A DNA stretch of 64,000 bases from Baekduia alba (GTDB taxonomy: Bacteria; Actinomycetota; Thermoleophilia; Solirubrobacterales; Solirubrobacteraceae): assembly GCF_028416635.1 (NCBI RefSeq), contig NZ_CP114013.1:4030001-4094000 (forward strand). The letters run 5' to 3'. Positions within the stretch are counted from its first letter, which is position 1; each line of letters opens with the position of its first letter. The translations under genes and the position numbers were made by a program. The notes under the pieces were generated by a model. It was not told where the DNA came from. It did no database searches and saw only the letters and a list, made by a program, of their open reading frames with translations. Shown here piece by piece: positions 40,714-48,828 of this stretch.

Positions 40714-41577
40714 TCAGACGATCGCGACGGGCCGGACCCAGCTGCCGGTCGACCCGGTCATGCGCAGGGGCAGGCACACGAACGCGAACGCGTAGATGCG
40801 GTCGCGCGCGAGCTCGTCGAGCGCGAGGTTCTCGATCAGGTGCACGCCACGCTCGACGAGCATCGCCTTGTGCGTGGTGTCGCGCGGATCGGGATGCGGC
40901 GCCGGCTCGGTGGCGGGCGTGTCCGTGCCGAGCACCGACATGCCCTGCTCGTAGAGCCAGATCGCGCCCTCGGGTCCGACGCCGCCCTGCGCCTTCATGA
41001 AGACTTCCTGATCGGTGAAGAATTGCGCGATCTTCCCGGTGCGGACGAGCACCACGTCGCCGTCGCGCAGCTCGGTGCGCTGGAGCTCCAGGGTCGCGGC
41101 GAGGTGGTCGGCCGTGATCTCGAACCCGTCGGCGATCATCGGCACGCCGAACAGGAGCGGCACGTCGACCAGGACGCCGCGGCCGATGATCGGCGGCACC
41201 GTCTCCATCGCGTGCTCGGTGAAGCCGAAGTCGGTGTGGACGTCGGCGACGCTGGCGCCGCCGAAGATGCGCCCGTCGAACGCGTAGTGGCAGAGCGCGT
41301 CGATGTGCGTCGACACGTGGGGCGTGCCGATGACGATCTCGCTGCTGAACTCCAAGCCGTACGCGGCGCCGGTCTCGGTGCTCGACCGGTAGCGGCTCAG
41401 GCGGAAGCCGGCCATGTGCTCCGGGCTGCCCTGCGGGATCGCGCTGCCGAGCTCGAGCCCGAGGTCGTACGTGCGCCCCTCGCGTACCGAGGTCAGCGCG
41501 CGCAGCGTCTCCGCGGCGCCGATCCGGCCCAACGCCGTCGCGGCCCGATCGGCCCGCGCGCGCTCTTCGATGCTCAT
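40714..41577 (-). CDS. Cyclase family protein (kynurenine formamidase-like)
   Basis: This 287-residue protein carries the PF04199 metal-binding motif in the form THVSTHIDALCHY-like (HVSTHIDALCHY near 86-97), usually HxGTHxDxPxH, then GRGVLVDVP, GDVVLVRTG and a C-terminal HLIENLALDEL. Such enzymes hydrolyse N-formylkynurenine, isatin or related amides and lactones using Mn or Zn. GAGGAGGGG lies before the ATG. It heads the operon with the alpha/beta hydrolase and FMN dehydrogenase; together an amide or ester acid could be hydrolysed and its hydroxy acid oxidised (inference). Confidence 0.88.
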   Translation of the reverse strand: MSIEERARADRAATALGRIGAAETLRALTSVREGRTYDLGLELGSAIPQGSPEHMAGFRLSRYRSSTETGAAYGLEFSSEIVIGTPHVSTHIDALCHYAFDGRIFGGASVADVHTDFGFTEHAMETVPPIIGRGVLVDVPLLFGVPMIADGFEITADHLAATLELQRTELRDGDVVLVRTGKIAQFFTDQEVFMKAQGGVGPEGAIWLYEQGMSVLGTDTPATEPAPHPDPRDTTHKAMLVERGVHLIENLALDELARDRIYAFAFVCLPLRMTGSTGSWVRPVAIV

Positions 41578-41759
41578 GACCCCTCCTCGACGTGACGACC
41601 GCACGATCGTCGCGCGTGGCGGACGCCGCGACCACCGCACGTTCGGACGGGTCGCAGCCCGCGAACCGCGGAGCCTTCGACCCGACGACGGCACCCGTCT
41701 CGACCGAGACGGATGTCAACCCTGGCCGACCGAGGAGCCGCCTGCGCTCGATAAGGGCC

Positions 41760-42431
41760 CTAGACGTCCAGCGCCTGTTCGATCGGGGTCTCGCCGCCGA
41801 CCACCACGTAGATGCGGCCGGCGGTGTCGGGGCGGTCGAGAAGCGCCGCGAGCACGGCGGCAACGTCGTCGCGGGCGACCTGGTCGAACCGAGGGACCTT
41901 GGGTCCAACCACGTTCCCGGCAGTCAGCTCGACGGTGCCGTCGCCGCGGTCGTCGGTGAGCACACCGGGCCGCAGCACCGTCCAGTCGAGCCCGTCACAG
42001 GCGAAGATGTGCTGTTCGGCGGCGTGCTTGGCCCGCAGGTAGACGGCGTACCCTGCGCCGATGCTGCGGTCGTCGGCGCAGCCCACGTTGATGGAGCTGA
42101 CGTGCAGGAACCGGCGCACACCGGCCCGTTCCGCGGCGTCCATGACCAGCACGACGGCGGCACGGTCCATCTTGTCCCGGCGCGCGCCGGGAGCGCCGTT
42201 GCCCGAGCCGGCGGAGAAGACGACAGCGTCGGCACCGACGAGGGTCGCGGCCACGTCGTCGGCGGTGGCGTGCTCGAGATCGATCACGACGGCGTCACCG
42301 CCGGCTCGTCTGATGTCTTCGACGTGGCCGGGGTTGCGCACGATGCCCACGACGGCGTCGCCGCGCTCGGCGAGGAGCCGAGTCAACCGGAGGGCGATCT
42401 TGCCGTGGCCGCCAGCGATGACGATCTTCAT
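41760..42431 (-). CDS. NAD(P)H-binding atypical SDR (SDR_a5-like)
   Basis: This 223-residue protein starts MKIVIAGGHGKIALRLTRLL with the GGHGKIA dinucleotide loop typical of SDR_a5 proteins. It has FLHVSSINVG and YLRAKHAAEQ, a likely YxxxK, and DWTVLRPGVLTDD. It probably binds NADPH and may be a reductase or sensor. It is monocistronic, with 182 bp without genes before the cyclase gene. Confidence 0.88.
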   Translation of the reverse strand: MKIVIAGGHGKIALRLTRLLAERGDAVVGIVRNPGHVEDIRRAGGDAVVIDLEHATADDVAATLVGADAVVFSAGSGNGAPGARRDKMDRAAVVLVMDAAERAGVRRFLHVSSINVGCADDRSIGAGYAVYLRAKHAAEQHIFACDGLDWTVLRPGVLTDDRGDGTVELTAGNVVGPKVPRFDQVARDDVAAVLAALLDRPDTAGRIYVVVGGETPIEQALDV

Positions 42432-42565
42432 TCACTGCCCTTTCATGGTGGCGAGCGGGCGCTGCCGTGGCTCAGTGCGCCGACGGCGGTCCGGGCCATC
42501 CGCGAGGCGCTCGAGCGGCTGCCACGCGCCTCCTAGGCGTGCCAGCTCAGATGCCGCTTCCACCC

Positions 42566-42964
42566 TCAATCGGGCAGCAACGCCGTGCACTTGATCTCGA
42601 CGAACAGCCCCGGCATCGCCAAGGCGGTCACGCCGAGCGCCGTCCACGCCGGGAGGCGATCCGGGTTGGTGAAGTACCGGTCCTTGACGTTCATGATCAG
42701 CTGCATCTCGCTGAAATCGGTGTGGTAGGTCATCATCTCGACGACATCGTCGAACGTCAGCCCCGCCGCGGTCAGCACCGTCTTGACGTTCTCGAACGCC
42801 TGAACGACTTGTGCCTCCTTGCCTTCGACGACGTTCAAGTTCTCGTCGCGGCCGAGCTGACCGGCCATGTAGAGAAAAGGTCCAGCCTTGACGGCCGGCG
42901 CATAGCCAAACCGCTCGTGGATGATCTCCATCCCCTTCGGGACCACGCTCTCTCGCCTCGGCAT
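42566..42964 (-). CDS. RidA/YjgF-YER057c-UK114 family protein
   Basis: This 132-residue protein has FGYAPAVKAGPFLYMAGQLG near 19-38, QAFENVKTVLTAAGLTFDDV near 55-74, and LFVEIKCTALL at the end. The Arg that RidA proteins use for imine hydrolysis is not clearly present in the last third, so it may be a divergent subfamily. ATG 42964 is preferred, with GAGAGGATGG upstream. A near match to the GTATTTGC element lies 34 nt upstream. Confidence 0.85.
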   Translation of the reverse strand: MPRRESVVPKGMEIIHERFGYAPAVKAGPFLYMAGQLGRDENLNVVEGKEAQVVQAFENVKTVLTAAGLTFDDVVEMMTYHTDFSEMQLIMNVKDRYFTNPDRLPAWTALGVTALAMPGLFVEIKCTALLPD

Positions 42965-43378
42965 GTTCAGCCATCCTCTCGTCAGCACGACGTTGATGTC
43001 AAATACTGTGTTAATCTGCTCATTACATGGATATCGATCACTATGTTTGATATCCGTCCTGCGACCCGCGACAGCAGCCTAGCGGACCCACACCCAACCC
43101 TCAGGCGCAGTTGCGCGCACGTAGATGAGCTGCCCGCCAAGCTGCCGGAGTGGACGCGCGTCCACACGTCGACGGTCGTGTCGAGAGTTCGCTCAAACGC
43201 CTGCGCTTCTCCATCACGAAGGAGCGATCGTTGTGCAGGACGCCTCGTCGCCGAGCCCGCGCAGAAGCGGCACGTACGGCGCCGGACAGCGGAAGCTCTA
43301 CGGTGAAGTACTCGTAGGCCGCGTTCGACGCCGCCGTGGTCGCAGCGGCTGAGCGACAGGCGACCACGCGGCCAGCGG
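42965..43378. other. Non-coding stretch with AT-rich operator-like repeat
   Basis: No convincing gene is seen. GGATATC (43029-43035) and GATATCC (43049-43055) form a 7-bp inverted repeat 13 nt apart. TCAAATAC (42999-43006) is one base from the GCAAATAC element of the first island. The rest is GC-rich with only short shadow frames. Confidence 0.5.
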
Positions 43379-44305
43379 TCACGCCGGGCGCCGCTGGCGA
43401 CAGGTCGGTTCGATCAGCTCCGCGGCCGCCCAGTGGGCCACTTCGCCGGGGTAGGGCGAGCGCAGTCCGAGGACGAGGTGGTGGAAGCCGGCGTCGATCA
43501 GCTCGGCGAGGAGCCCGCGGGTCGCCGCGGGGTCGTCGTAGGAGACCGTCACCTGGGTCGAGCGCGTGATGCTCGACGGGTCACGGCCGATCGCCGCGCA
43601 GTGCTCGTCCAAGACGGCGGCGCGCTCGCGCAGGAAGGCGACCGTGTTGTGCGGCGGACCCGGAACGTTCCAGATGTCGGCGTGGCGGGCCACGACCGCC
43701 AGCGTTCTGCGGCCCCAGGCGCCGATCACGATCGGCGGGTAAGGCCGCTGCACGGGCTTGGGTTCGCAGCGCGCTCCGACCAACATGTAGGACTCACCAG
43801 CGAAGTCGAACGGGTCGGGTTCGGTCCAGAGCCGCCGGGCGATCGTGCAAGCCTCGTCGAGGGCGGCGATCCCGCGGGTGGGTGAGACGAGCTCGAGGCC
43901 GTAGGCACCGAACTCCCGGTCGGCCAGCTCCTGGCCGGCAGCGGTGCTGGGCCCGCCCGTCGCGCCGACGCCGATGCCGAAGGCGAGCCGTCCGCCCGTG
44001 ATGACGTCAAGCGTTGCGGCCATCTTGGCGTGGACCGCCGGCGGCCGGATGCGGTTGCTCGCCACCATCAGCCCGACCTGGAGCCGGCGGGTCTGCGCGG
44101 CGAGCACGGCAAGCAGGGTCCAGCCCTCGAACGCCGGGGCGCCCGGATCGCCGAACAGCGGCAGGAGGTGATCCCAGAGCCACGCGTGCTCGACAGCGGG
44201 GATCGCGTCGGCCTCGCGCCACACCCGGAGCAGATCCTCGTAGCCGACGCCGACGGGGACGGTCTTGATGCCGAAGCTGAGCGGAGCGTCCAGGGGCGAA
44301 GACAT
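43379..44305 (-). CDS. LLM-class F420/flavin-dependent oxidoreductase
   Basis: This 308-residue TIM-barrel protein of the luciferase-like family has HAWLWDHLLPLFGDPGAPAF near 40-59, TRRLQVGLMV near 72-81, GRLAFGIGVGATGG near 105-118, and PYPPIVIGAWGRRTLAVVARHADIWN near 188-213. Cofactor F420 or FMN cannot be told apart. It is divergent from a MarR regulator with a perfect long operator between the starts. Confidence 0.88.
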   Translation of the reverse strand: MSSPLDAPLSFGIKTVPVGVGYEDLLRVWREADAIPAVEHAWLWDHLLPLFGDPGAPAFEGWTLLAVLAAQTRRLQVGLMVASNRIRPPAVHAKMAATLDVITGGRLAFGIGVGATGGPSTAAGQELADREFGAYGLELVSPTRGIAALDEACTIARRLWTEPDPFDFAGESYMLVGARCEPKPVQRPYPPIVIGAWGRRTLAVVARHADIWNVPGPPHNTVAFLRERAAVLDEHCAAIGRDPSSITRSTQVTVSYDDPAATRGLLAELIDAGFHHLVLGLRSPYPGEVAHWAAAELIEPTCRQRRPA

Positions 44306-44329
44306 GGGCGCACCATAGCGTCTGCCAGG

Positions 44330-44356
44330 CTGATCGTCAGCCTCACTGACGATCAG
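44330..44356. promoter_or_regulatory. MarR operator: long perfect inverted repeat
   Basis: CTGATCGTCAG and CTGACGATCAG are perfect 11-bp arms separated by CCTCA. The site sits between the divergent LLM and marR starts, 20 bp before the marR ATG and 25 bp before that of the LLM gene, so one dimer could control both. Confidence 0.7.
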
Positions 44357-44375
44357 TCGGAGTACGCTTACGTCG

Positions 44376-44810
44376 ATGTCGACGACGCCTCAACCGCCGC
44401 CCCGCCTCGGCTATCTGCTCAAGCACAGCTACCTCCGCCACGCCGAGCAGCTGTCCGAGGCCTTGAGCCCGCTCGGCGTCGACGGGCGCGAGCTCGCCGT
44501 ACTCCGGGTCCTCGACACCGACGAGCCCAGCTCGCAGGCCGAGGCAGCCAAGCGTCTCGGGTTGGATCGCACGACCATGGTCGGGTTGGTCGACACGCTG
44601 GAGGCCCGGAGCCTGGTCGCGCGCAAGCCACATGCCGCCGACCGGCGCCGCAACGTGGTGGCGCTCACCCGTCGCGGGCAGCGGGTCCTCGCCGAGGGGA
44701 CCCGGATCGGCGATGCCGTGGAAGACCGCTTCCTGAGCGGTCTCAGCGCGACCGACGCGCGTCGGCTGAGATCGATCCTCGGCGCACTGCTCGGCGACCA
44801 ACCGGCCTGA
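44376..44810 (+). CDS. MarR family transcriptional regulator
   Basis: This 144-residue protein has a MarR winged helix with SQAEAAKRLGLDRTTMVGLV near 53-72 and the wing ARKPHAADRRRNVVALTRRG near 82-101 (DxR motif). It probably represses itself and the divergent LLM oxidoreductase via the inverted repeat, releasing on an aromatic or similar ligand. Confidence 0.92.
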   Translation: MSTTPQPPPRLGYLLKHSYLRHAEQLSEALSPLGVDGRELAVLRVLDTDEPSSQAEAAKRLGLDRTTMVGLVDTLEARSLVARKPHAADRRRNVVALTRRGQRVLAEGTRIGDAVEDRFLSGLSATDARRLRSILGALLGDQPA

Positions 44811-45174
44811 CAACACGCCCGCATGCCGCCCATCGAGATCGGTCTCAGACGTGACGCCGCGCTGGATGAGCCGGTCATCGTCGCTCTCCAGACGATCCTC
44901 GAGGACCTGCCGGGACGCGACGTCGACGGCGCCTGCACACCGACGACAGCGGCCCGGATACGCTGACGTCGTCGGAGGCGACGCCCTGGAGGCACCGGGA
45001 TTCCGCGAGTGCCTGGAACGCCCCGAATCGTCGGTAATCGCCGGCAATCCGCGCCATGAGGGCAGCCGTCGAGCGGTATCGAAGACCCTGGTGCCTGAAC
45101 CAGCGTCCGCCTCGCGTCGATGCTCACGAGACCCGACAACGAAGAAACCCGCCATGTGCGGGGCTTCGCCTGAA

Positions 45175-45219
45175 GGGTGAGCGAGGGGACTTCGAACCCC
45201 CGACCGCCTGGACCACAAG
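45175..45219 (-). pseudogene. 3' half of a tRNA-His gene (partial, attachment-site scar)
   Basis: On the minus strand the segment reads from the anticodon loop CTTGTGGT (anticodon GTG) through the stem CCAGG, variable CGGTC, T-arm GGGGG-TTCGAAG-TCCCC and acceptor TCGCTCA with C discriminator, the hallmark of tRNA-His. The 5' half (D-arm and first acceptor strand) is missing: sequence upstream does not pair. Tyrosine integrases recombine within tRNA 3' halves, so this could be an attachment-site remnant. No integrase gene is in the window. Confidence 0.5.
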
Positions 45220-45328
45220 CATCCGCTCCGCGCGCCGCAATGATGCTGATTTACAGGCACTTCATCGAGCAACCGGCCGGGCTAGCCGGACCGAGATCGC
45301 CGCGGACTTTCGACGATCCTCAGCAGTC

Positions 45329-45355
45329 CAGGCACTCCCGGACTGCGAGTGCCTG
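45329..45355. terminator. Stem-loop with 9-bp perfect stem
   Basis: CAGGCACTC and GAGTGCCTG are separated by 9 nt. There is no T-tract. It could be a leftover terminator in the scar region. Confidence 0.3.
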
Positions 45356-45485
45356 AGGGTAGTCGGCGACCGGCTAGGGCGCGACTCTCCGGCTGTGCGC
45401 CGCGACGCCTCGAACACCGCAGTTCCAGGTCTCCGGTCGGGCCAGCCAGCCAGCGGCGCGCCCGTCGGCGGCCTGCGCCGCGTCG

Positions 45486-45560
45486 AACCTGGTCGGGCTC
45501 CGGTGCGGCTCGAAGGGGACGCTCGGGATCGTGACGGAGGCGACGCTGCGGCTGGTCCGG
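45486..45560 (+). pseudogene. Fragment of GlcD-like FAD-linked oxidase
   Basis: One frame reads NLVGLRCGSKGTLGIVTEAT followed by LRLVR, matching the GSEGTLGIVTEATLRL motif of FAD_binding_4 oxidases such as glycolate oxidase GlcD. Nothing recognisable extends on either side in this frame, so it is a short remnant. Confidence 0.4.
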
Positions 45561-45649
45561 CGCCGCCTGGTCGCGGCGATCGGCCTCGAGCACGTCGGAG
45601 TCGGTCGTCAGGCCGACGGTCTCGGCGAGGGTGACGAGCCCGCGCGTTG

Positions 45650-46576
45650 CTACAGACACGGCGTCCAGGGCAGGTCGTACAACATCTCGTCGGTGTCCTT
45701 CTTGGCCGCGTTGAACCCGTACAACAAGACGGCCTTGGGGCAGAAGGCCAGCGGAGCGACGTCGTACTCGATCTCGAAGACGGGCTTGCCCGCCCGCGCG
45801 AACGGCCGCAGCGCGTCGCACTCGTCGTACTGGAAGCACTGCTCGTTGACGGCCATGTCGACGTCACCAACGAGCTCCCGCGTCTGGCCGAGGTCGGCCT
45901 TCAGGGTCACGGCCATCCCGAGCTGGTGCGCCGTGCGGGCCAGCGCGCGGTTGAACACCAGCTGCGTCCCGGCCGAGATCTCCCAGCCCGTCTCCGCCGC
46001 GCCCGCAGCGTAGGCATCGACCACATCGGGGTCGACCGCGTCGAAGCCGGCCCGGGCGCACTTGCGCATGCGCTGCTCCTGCATCGCCAGCAGGAAGTCG
46101 CGCTGACCGCGGTCGTTGTTCACGTTGGCGTAGAACTCCTCCGGGAACAGCTCGCTGTAGGGCTTGCCGATGAGGCTGTGGCCGTGCGTGTCGTCCCACG
46201 CCTTGAACTCGGCCCAGTCGGGCCGGTAGTTCTCGATCGACCCCGCGTCGATGTAGCAGAGCGCGTACCCGCCGCGGGCGTGAATGGCCTGGACGGCGCG
46301 GCGGTTGGGGGTGACGCCGTCGGCCTCGTAGAGGTCGATGCCCCACACCTGCGGCCGCACGCATGGGCCGCCGAGCGCCGCCGGCGCGCAGATGTCGATG
46401 TTGTAGCCCCCGGTCGCGTCGTGCCCCGCGACGGGCTGCAGCTGGTACTGGAAGCGGGCGTGCAGCGGCGGGCGCTTGTAGTTGGTGGTGTCGGCCGTCG
46501 CCGCGGCCGCGGCGACGCAGAACAGGGCCGCGGCCAACGTCAGCGCGGCGAGGACGGAGCGGATCCGGGAGGTCAT
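45650..46576 (-). CDS. Secreted GH114-like (endo-alpha-1,4-polygalactosaminidase-type) protein
   Basis: This protein of about 308 residues has a signal peptide (MTSRIRSVLAALTLAAALFC, then AAAAATADT). The mature part resembles GH114 TIM barrels: FQYQLQPV, WGIDLYEADGV, GYALCYIDAGSIENYRPDW with a candidate catalytic Asp, GFDAVDPDVVDAY and ALKADLGQT-like VTLKADLGQT. GH114 enzymes cleave galactosaminogalactan-type polymers. A paralogue lies at 55329. It has a partner IclR gene upstream on the same strand. The 5' end could also be at 46588. Confidence 0.8.
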   Translation of the reverse strand: MTSRIRSVLAALTLAAALFCVAAAAATADTTNYKRPPLHARFQYQLQPVAGHDATGGYNIDICAPAALGGPCVRPQVWGIDLYEADGVTPNRRAVQAIHARGGYALCYIDAGSIENYRPDWAEFKAWDDTHGHSLIGKPYSELFPEEFYANVNNDRGQRDFLLAMQEQRMRKCARAGFDAVDPDVVDAYAAGAAETGWEISAGTQLVFNRALARTAHQLGMAVTLKADLGQTRELVGDVDMAVNEQCFQYDECDALRPFARAGKPVFEIEYDVAPLAFCPKAVLLYGFNAAKKDTDEMLYDLPWTPCL

Positions 46577-46634
46577 GGCGGCGAGCATCCGCCGCCCCGC
46601 GCGCCGCGCCAAGCGGCTCACGCGGTCGATCCGC

Positions 46635-47402
46635 TCAATGGGGGATGGCCAGGCGTCGCGCGGCCTCGGCGACCGTCTCGGCCAGCGCACGACGCGCCGA
46701 CGCGCCGATCGCCTTCGTCCAGCGCGGCGTCGGAATCGACACCGACATCGCGGCGACGACCTCGCCGTCGGCGTCGCGGATCGGCATCGCGACGCAGCGC
46801 AGGCCGATCGCGAACTCCTCATCGTCGGTGCCGAAGCCGCGCGCGCGGATGACGTCGAGGTCCTCCATCAGCGTGTCGAGCTCGACGACGGTGCGCGGCG
46901 TGAGCGGCCGGCGCTCGACGACGGCCAGGCGCGCACGCGCGTCGTCGGGGTCCAGCCCGGCGAGTAGCGTCTTGCCCAGCCCACTGGCGTAGGCTGGGAG
47001 CCGCGAGCCCACGCGCGACGACAGCTTCATCGGGTGCGGTGACTCGCAGACGTTCAGGTACACCGCGTCGACGCCGTCGAGCTGCGCGGCCTGCACCGTC
47101 TCCTCCGTACGCGTCCGCAGCGCCGCCATCAGCGGCTGCAGGACCGCGCGCAGATCGGCGATCCCGTCGGCCGACTGAGCGATCTCCCATACGCGCAGGC
47201 CGAGCGCGAAGCGCCCCTCGCGGTCGCGCCGCAGGTACCCACGGGCGGACATCGTGGCCACCAACCCGTGCGTCGAGGACTTCGGCAGGCCGAGCGCCGC
47301 GCACAGCTCGGCAAACCGCAGCGGGCCCGCCTCGGCGAGCAGGTCGAGCACCGCGAGGACGCGGTCGGCGGACTTGACGGGGGCGGACGACGTGGCGGCC
47401 AT
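46635..47402 (-). CDS. IclR family transcriptional regulator
   Basis: This 255-residue protein has an N-terminal winged helix (LRFAELCAALGLPKSSTHGL near 28-47) and a C-terminal IclR effector domain (MKLSSRVGSRLPAYASGLGK near 128-147, EEFAIGLRCVAMPI near 195-208). It is divergent from the GH4-ABC operon with the GAAC-N5-GTTC site between. It is very similar in layout to the IclR at 56261. Confidence 0.9.
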   Translation of the reverse strand: MAATSSAPVKSADRVLAVLDLLAEAGPLRFAELCAALGLPKSSTHGLVATMSARGYLRRDREGRFALGLRVWEIAQSADGIADLRAVLQPLMAALRTRTEETVQAAQLDGVDAVYLNVCESPHPMKLSSRVGSRLPAYASGLGKTLLAGLDPDDARARLAVVERRPLTPRTVVELDTLMEDLDVIRARGFGTDDEEFAIGLRCVAMPIRDADGEVVAAMSVSIPTPRWTKAIGASARRALAETVAEAARRLAIPH

Positions 47403-47459
47403 GGCTCTCCAGGTGGGTTGCCACGGACCGCTGGCCCGTGTACGGTCAATCTAACAGGC

Positions 47460-47474
47460 TGAACTTATGGTTCA
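47460..47474. promoter_or_regulatory. IclR-type operator TGAAC-TTATG-GTTCA
   Basis: A perfect 5-bp-arm inverted repeat with 5-nt spacer lies 40 bp before the GH4 ATG and 57 bp before the iclR start. Similar GAAC-N5-GTTC repeats occur at 57894 and 60310. Confidence 0.6.
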
Positions 47475-47514
47475 CATGTTTGAACTGACCCCACAGGAGA
47501 GGCTCCCCACCCAC

Positions 47515-48828
47515 ATGGCCAAGATCGCGCTCATCGGCGCGGGCAGCGCGACGTTCACGCGCATGCTCCTCGGCGACATCCTCAGCTTCGACGAGCTCGC
47601 CGGATCGACCATCGCGCTGCACGACATCGACTCCGAGCGGCTCGACACCGCGATCGCCGTGGCCCACGCCACGGCGCGCGAGACGGGCGCCCATCCGGTC
47701 GTCGAGGCGAGCCTCGACCGGCGCGCCGCGCTGGACGGAGCCGACTACGTCATCAACATCATCGCGGTTGGCGGCCATGCCGCCACGGTCGTCGACTACG
47801 AGGTCCCGCTGCGCCACGGCGTCCGCCAGACGATCGGCGACACGCTGGGCATCGGCGGCATCTTCCGCGCGCTACGCACGATCCCCGTGCTCGAGGGCAT
47901 CGCCGCCGACATGGCCGAGGTCTGTCCCAACGCGTGGCTGCTCAACTACACCAACCCGATGGCGATGCTCTGCTGGGCGATCGCCGAGGGCACCCCGCAG
48001 AAGAAGGTCGTGGGCCTCTGCCACTCGGTGCAGAACACGACGCGCCAGCTCGCCGAGTACGTCGGCGTGCCGTTCGAGGAGGTCACGTTCCTCGGCGCGG
48101 GCGTCAACCACCAGGCCTGGATCCTGCGCTTCGAGCGCGCCGGTGAGAGCCTCTACCCGTTGCTCGACGAGGCCATCGCCCGCGACCCCGACGGCCTCCA
48201 ACGCCACGTGCGCGTCGAGATGTACCGGCGGCTCGGCTTTTTCCCGACGGAGTCCAGCGAGCACTCCTCGGAGTACCTGCCGTGGTTCATGCGCCACGAC
48301 GACATGCTCGAGCGCTTCCGCCTGCAACCCGGCTGCTATGTGCAGGAGAGCCTGGAGAACCTGGACGAGCACGCGCGCGTCCGCGCCGCGATCGCCGCCG
48401 GTGAGCCGCTGCCGGTCGAGCCCAGCATCGAGTACGCGCCGCAGATCATCCACTCGATGGAGACGGGCCGCGTCCGCACCGTCTATGGCAACGTCCGCAA
48501 CGAGGGGTTGATCGACAACCTGCCCCACGGCGCGTGCGTCGAGGTCCCCTGCTTGGTGGACGACGCCGGGCTGCAGCCGACGAAGGTCGGCGCTCTGCCC
48601 GCGCAGTGCGCGGCGCTCAACCGCACGTTCCTCAACGTCGGCGAGCTGACGATCAAGGCCGCGCTGGAGGGCCGGCGTGAGCACGTCCTCCACGCCGCGA
48701 TGCTCGACCCCAACACCTCGGCGACGCTGACGCTCGAGGGCATCGCCGCCCTGGTCGACGACATGATCGAGGCGCACGGGGACGCGCTGCCCGAGGGCAT
48801 CCGCCGGACGACGGCGGTGGCGCGATGA
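47515..48828 (+). CDS. GH4 family alpha-galactosidase/alpha-glucosidase-like enzyme
   Basis: This 437-residue protein has the GH4 layout: KIALIGAGSATFTRMLLGDI NAD loop, NYTNPMAMLCWAI near 145-157, the metal-binding GLCHSVQNTTRQL near 170-182 and GVNHQAWIL near 200-208. GH4 enzymes use NAD and Mn to cleave alpha- or beta-glycosides by redox elimination in the cytoplasm. It starts a rightward operon with an SDR and a CUT1 sugar ABC transporter, so it likely hydrolyses the imported oligosaccharide. ATG 47515 is favoured over a longer start that would overlap the operator. Confidence 0.9.
   Translation: MAKIALIGAGSATFTRMLLGDILSFDELAGSTIALHDIDSERLDTAIAVAHATARETGAHPVVEASLDRRAALDGADYVINIIAVGGHAATVVDYEVPLRHGVRQTIGDTLGIGGIFRALRTIPVLEGIAADMAEVCPNAWLLNYTNPMAMLCWAIAEGTPQKKVVGLCHSVQNTTRQLAEYVGVPFEEVTFLGAGVNHQAWILRFERAGESLYPLLDEAIARDPDGLQRHVRVEMYRRLGFFPTESSEHSSEYLPWFMRHDDMLERFRLQPGCYVQESLENLDEHARVRAAIAAGEPLPVEPSIEYAPQIIHSMETGRVRTVYGNVRNEGLIDNLPHGACVEVPCLVDDAGLQPTKVGALPAQCAALNRTFLNVGELTIKAALEGRREHVLHAAMLDPNTSATLTLEGIAALVDDMIEAHGDALPEGIRRTTAVAR

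Larger units (their letters stand above)
44811..45649. other. Scar region: fragments, no intact gene
   Basis: Over 800 bp no intact gene is supported. A 47-codon frame from ATG 44823 (MPPIEIGLRRDAALDEPV) is the only small candidate and has no clear binding site. The stretch holds a tRNA-His 3' half, a stem-loop at 45329-45355 and an FAD-oxidase fragment. This mixture looks like a repeatedly rearranged integration site. Confidence 0.55.

Noticed and set aside
43101-43382. Minus-strand 93-codon frame next to the LLM gene
   Set aside because: No Shine-Dalgarno, Arg/Ala-rich shadow-like sequence, overlaps the LLM gene end; no family recognised.
45175-45219. Functional tRNA gene
   Set aside because: Only the 3' half is present; upstream sequence cannot form the acceptor, D or anticodon stems.
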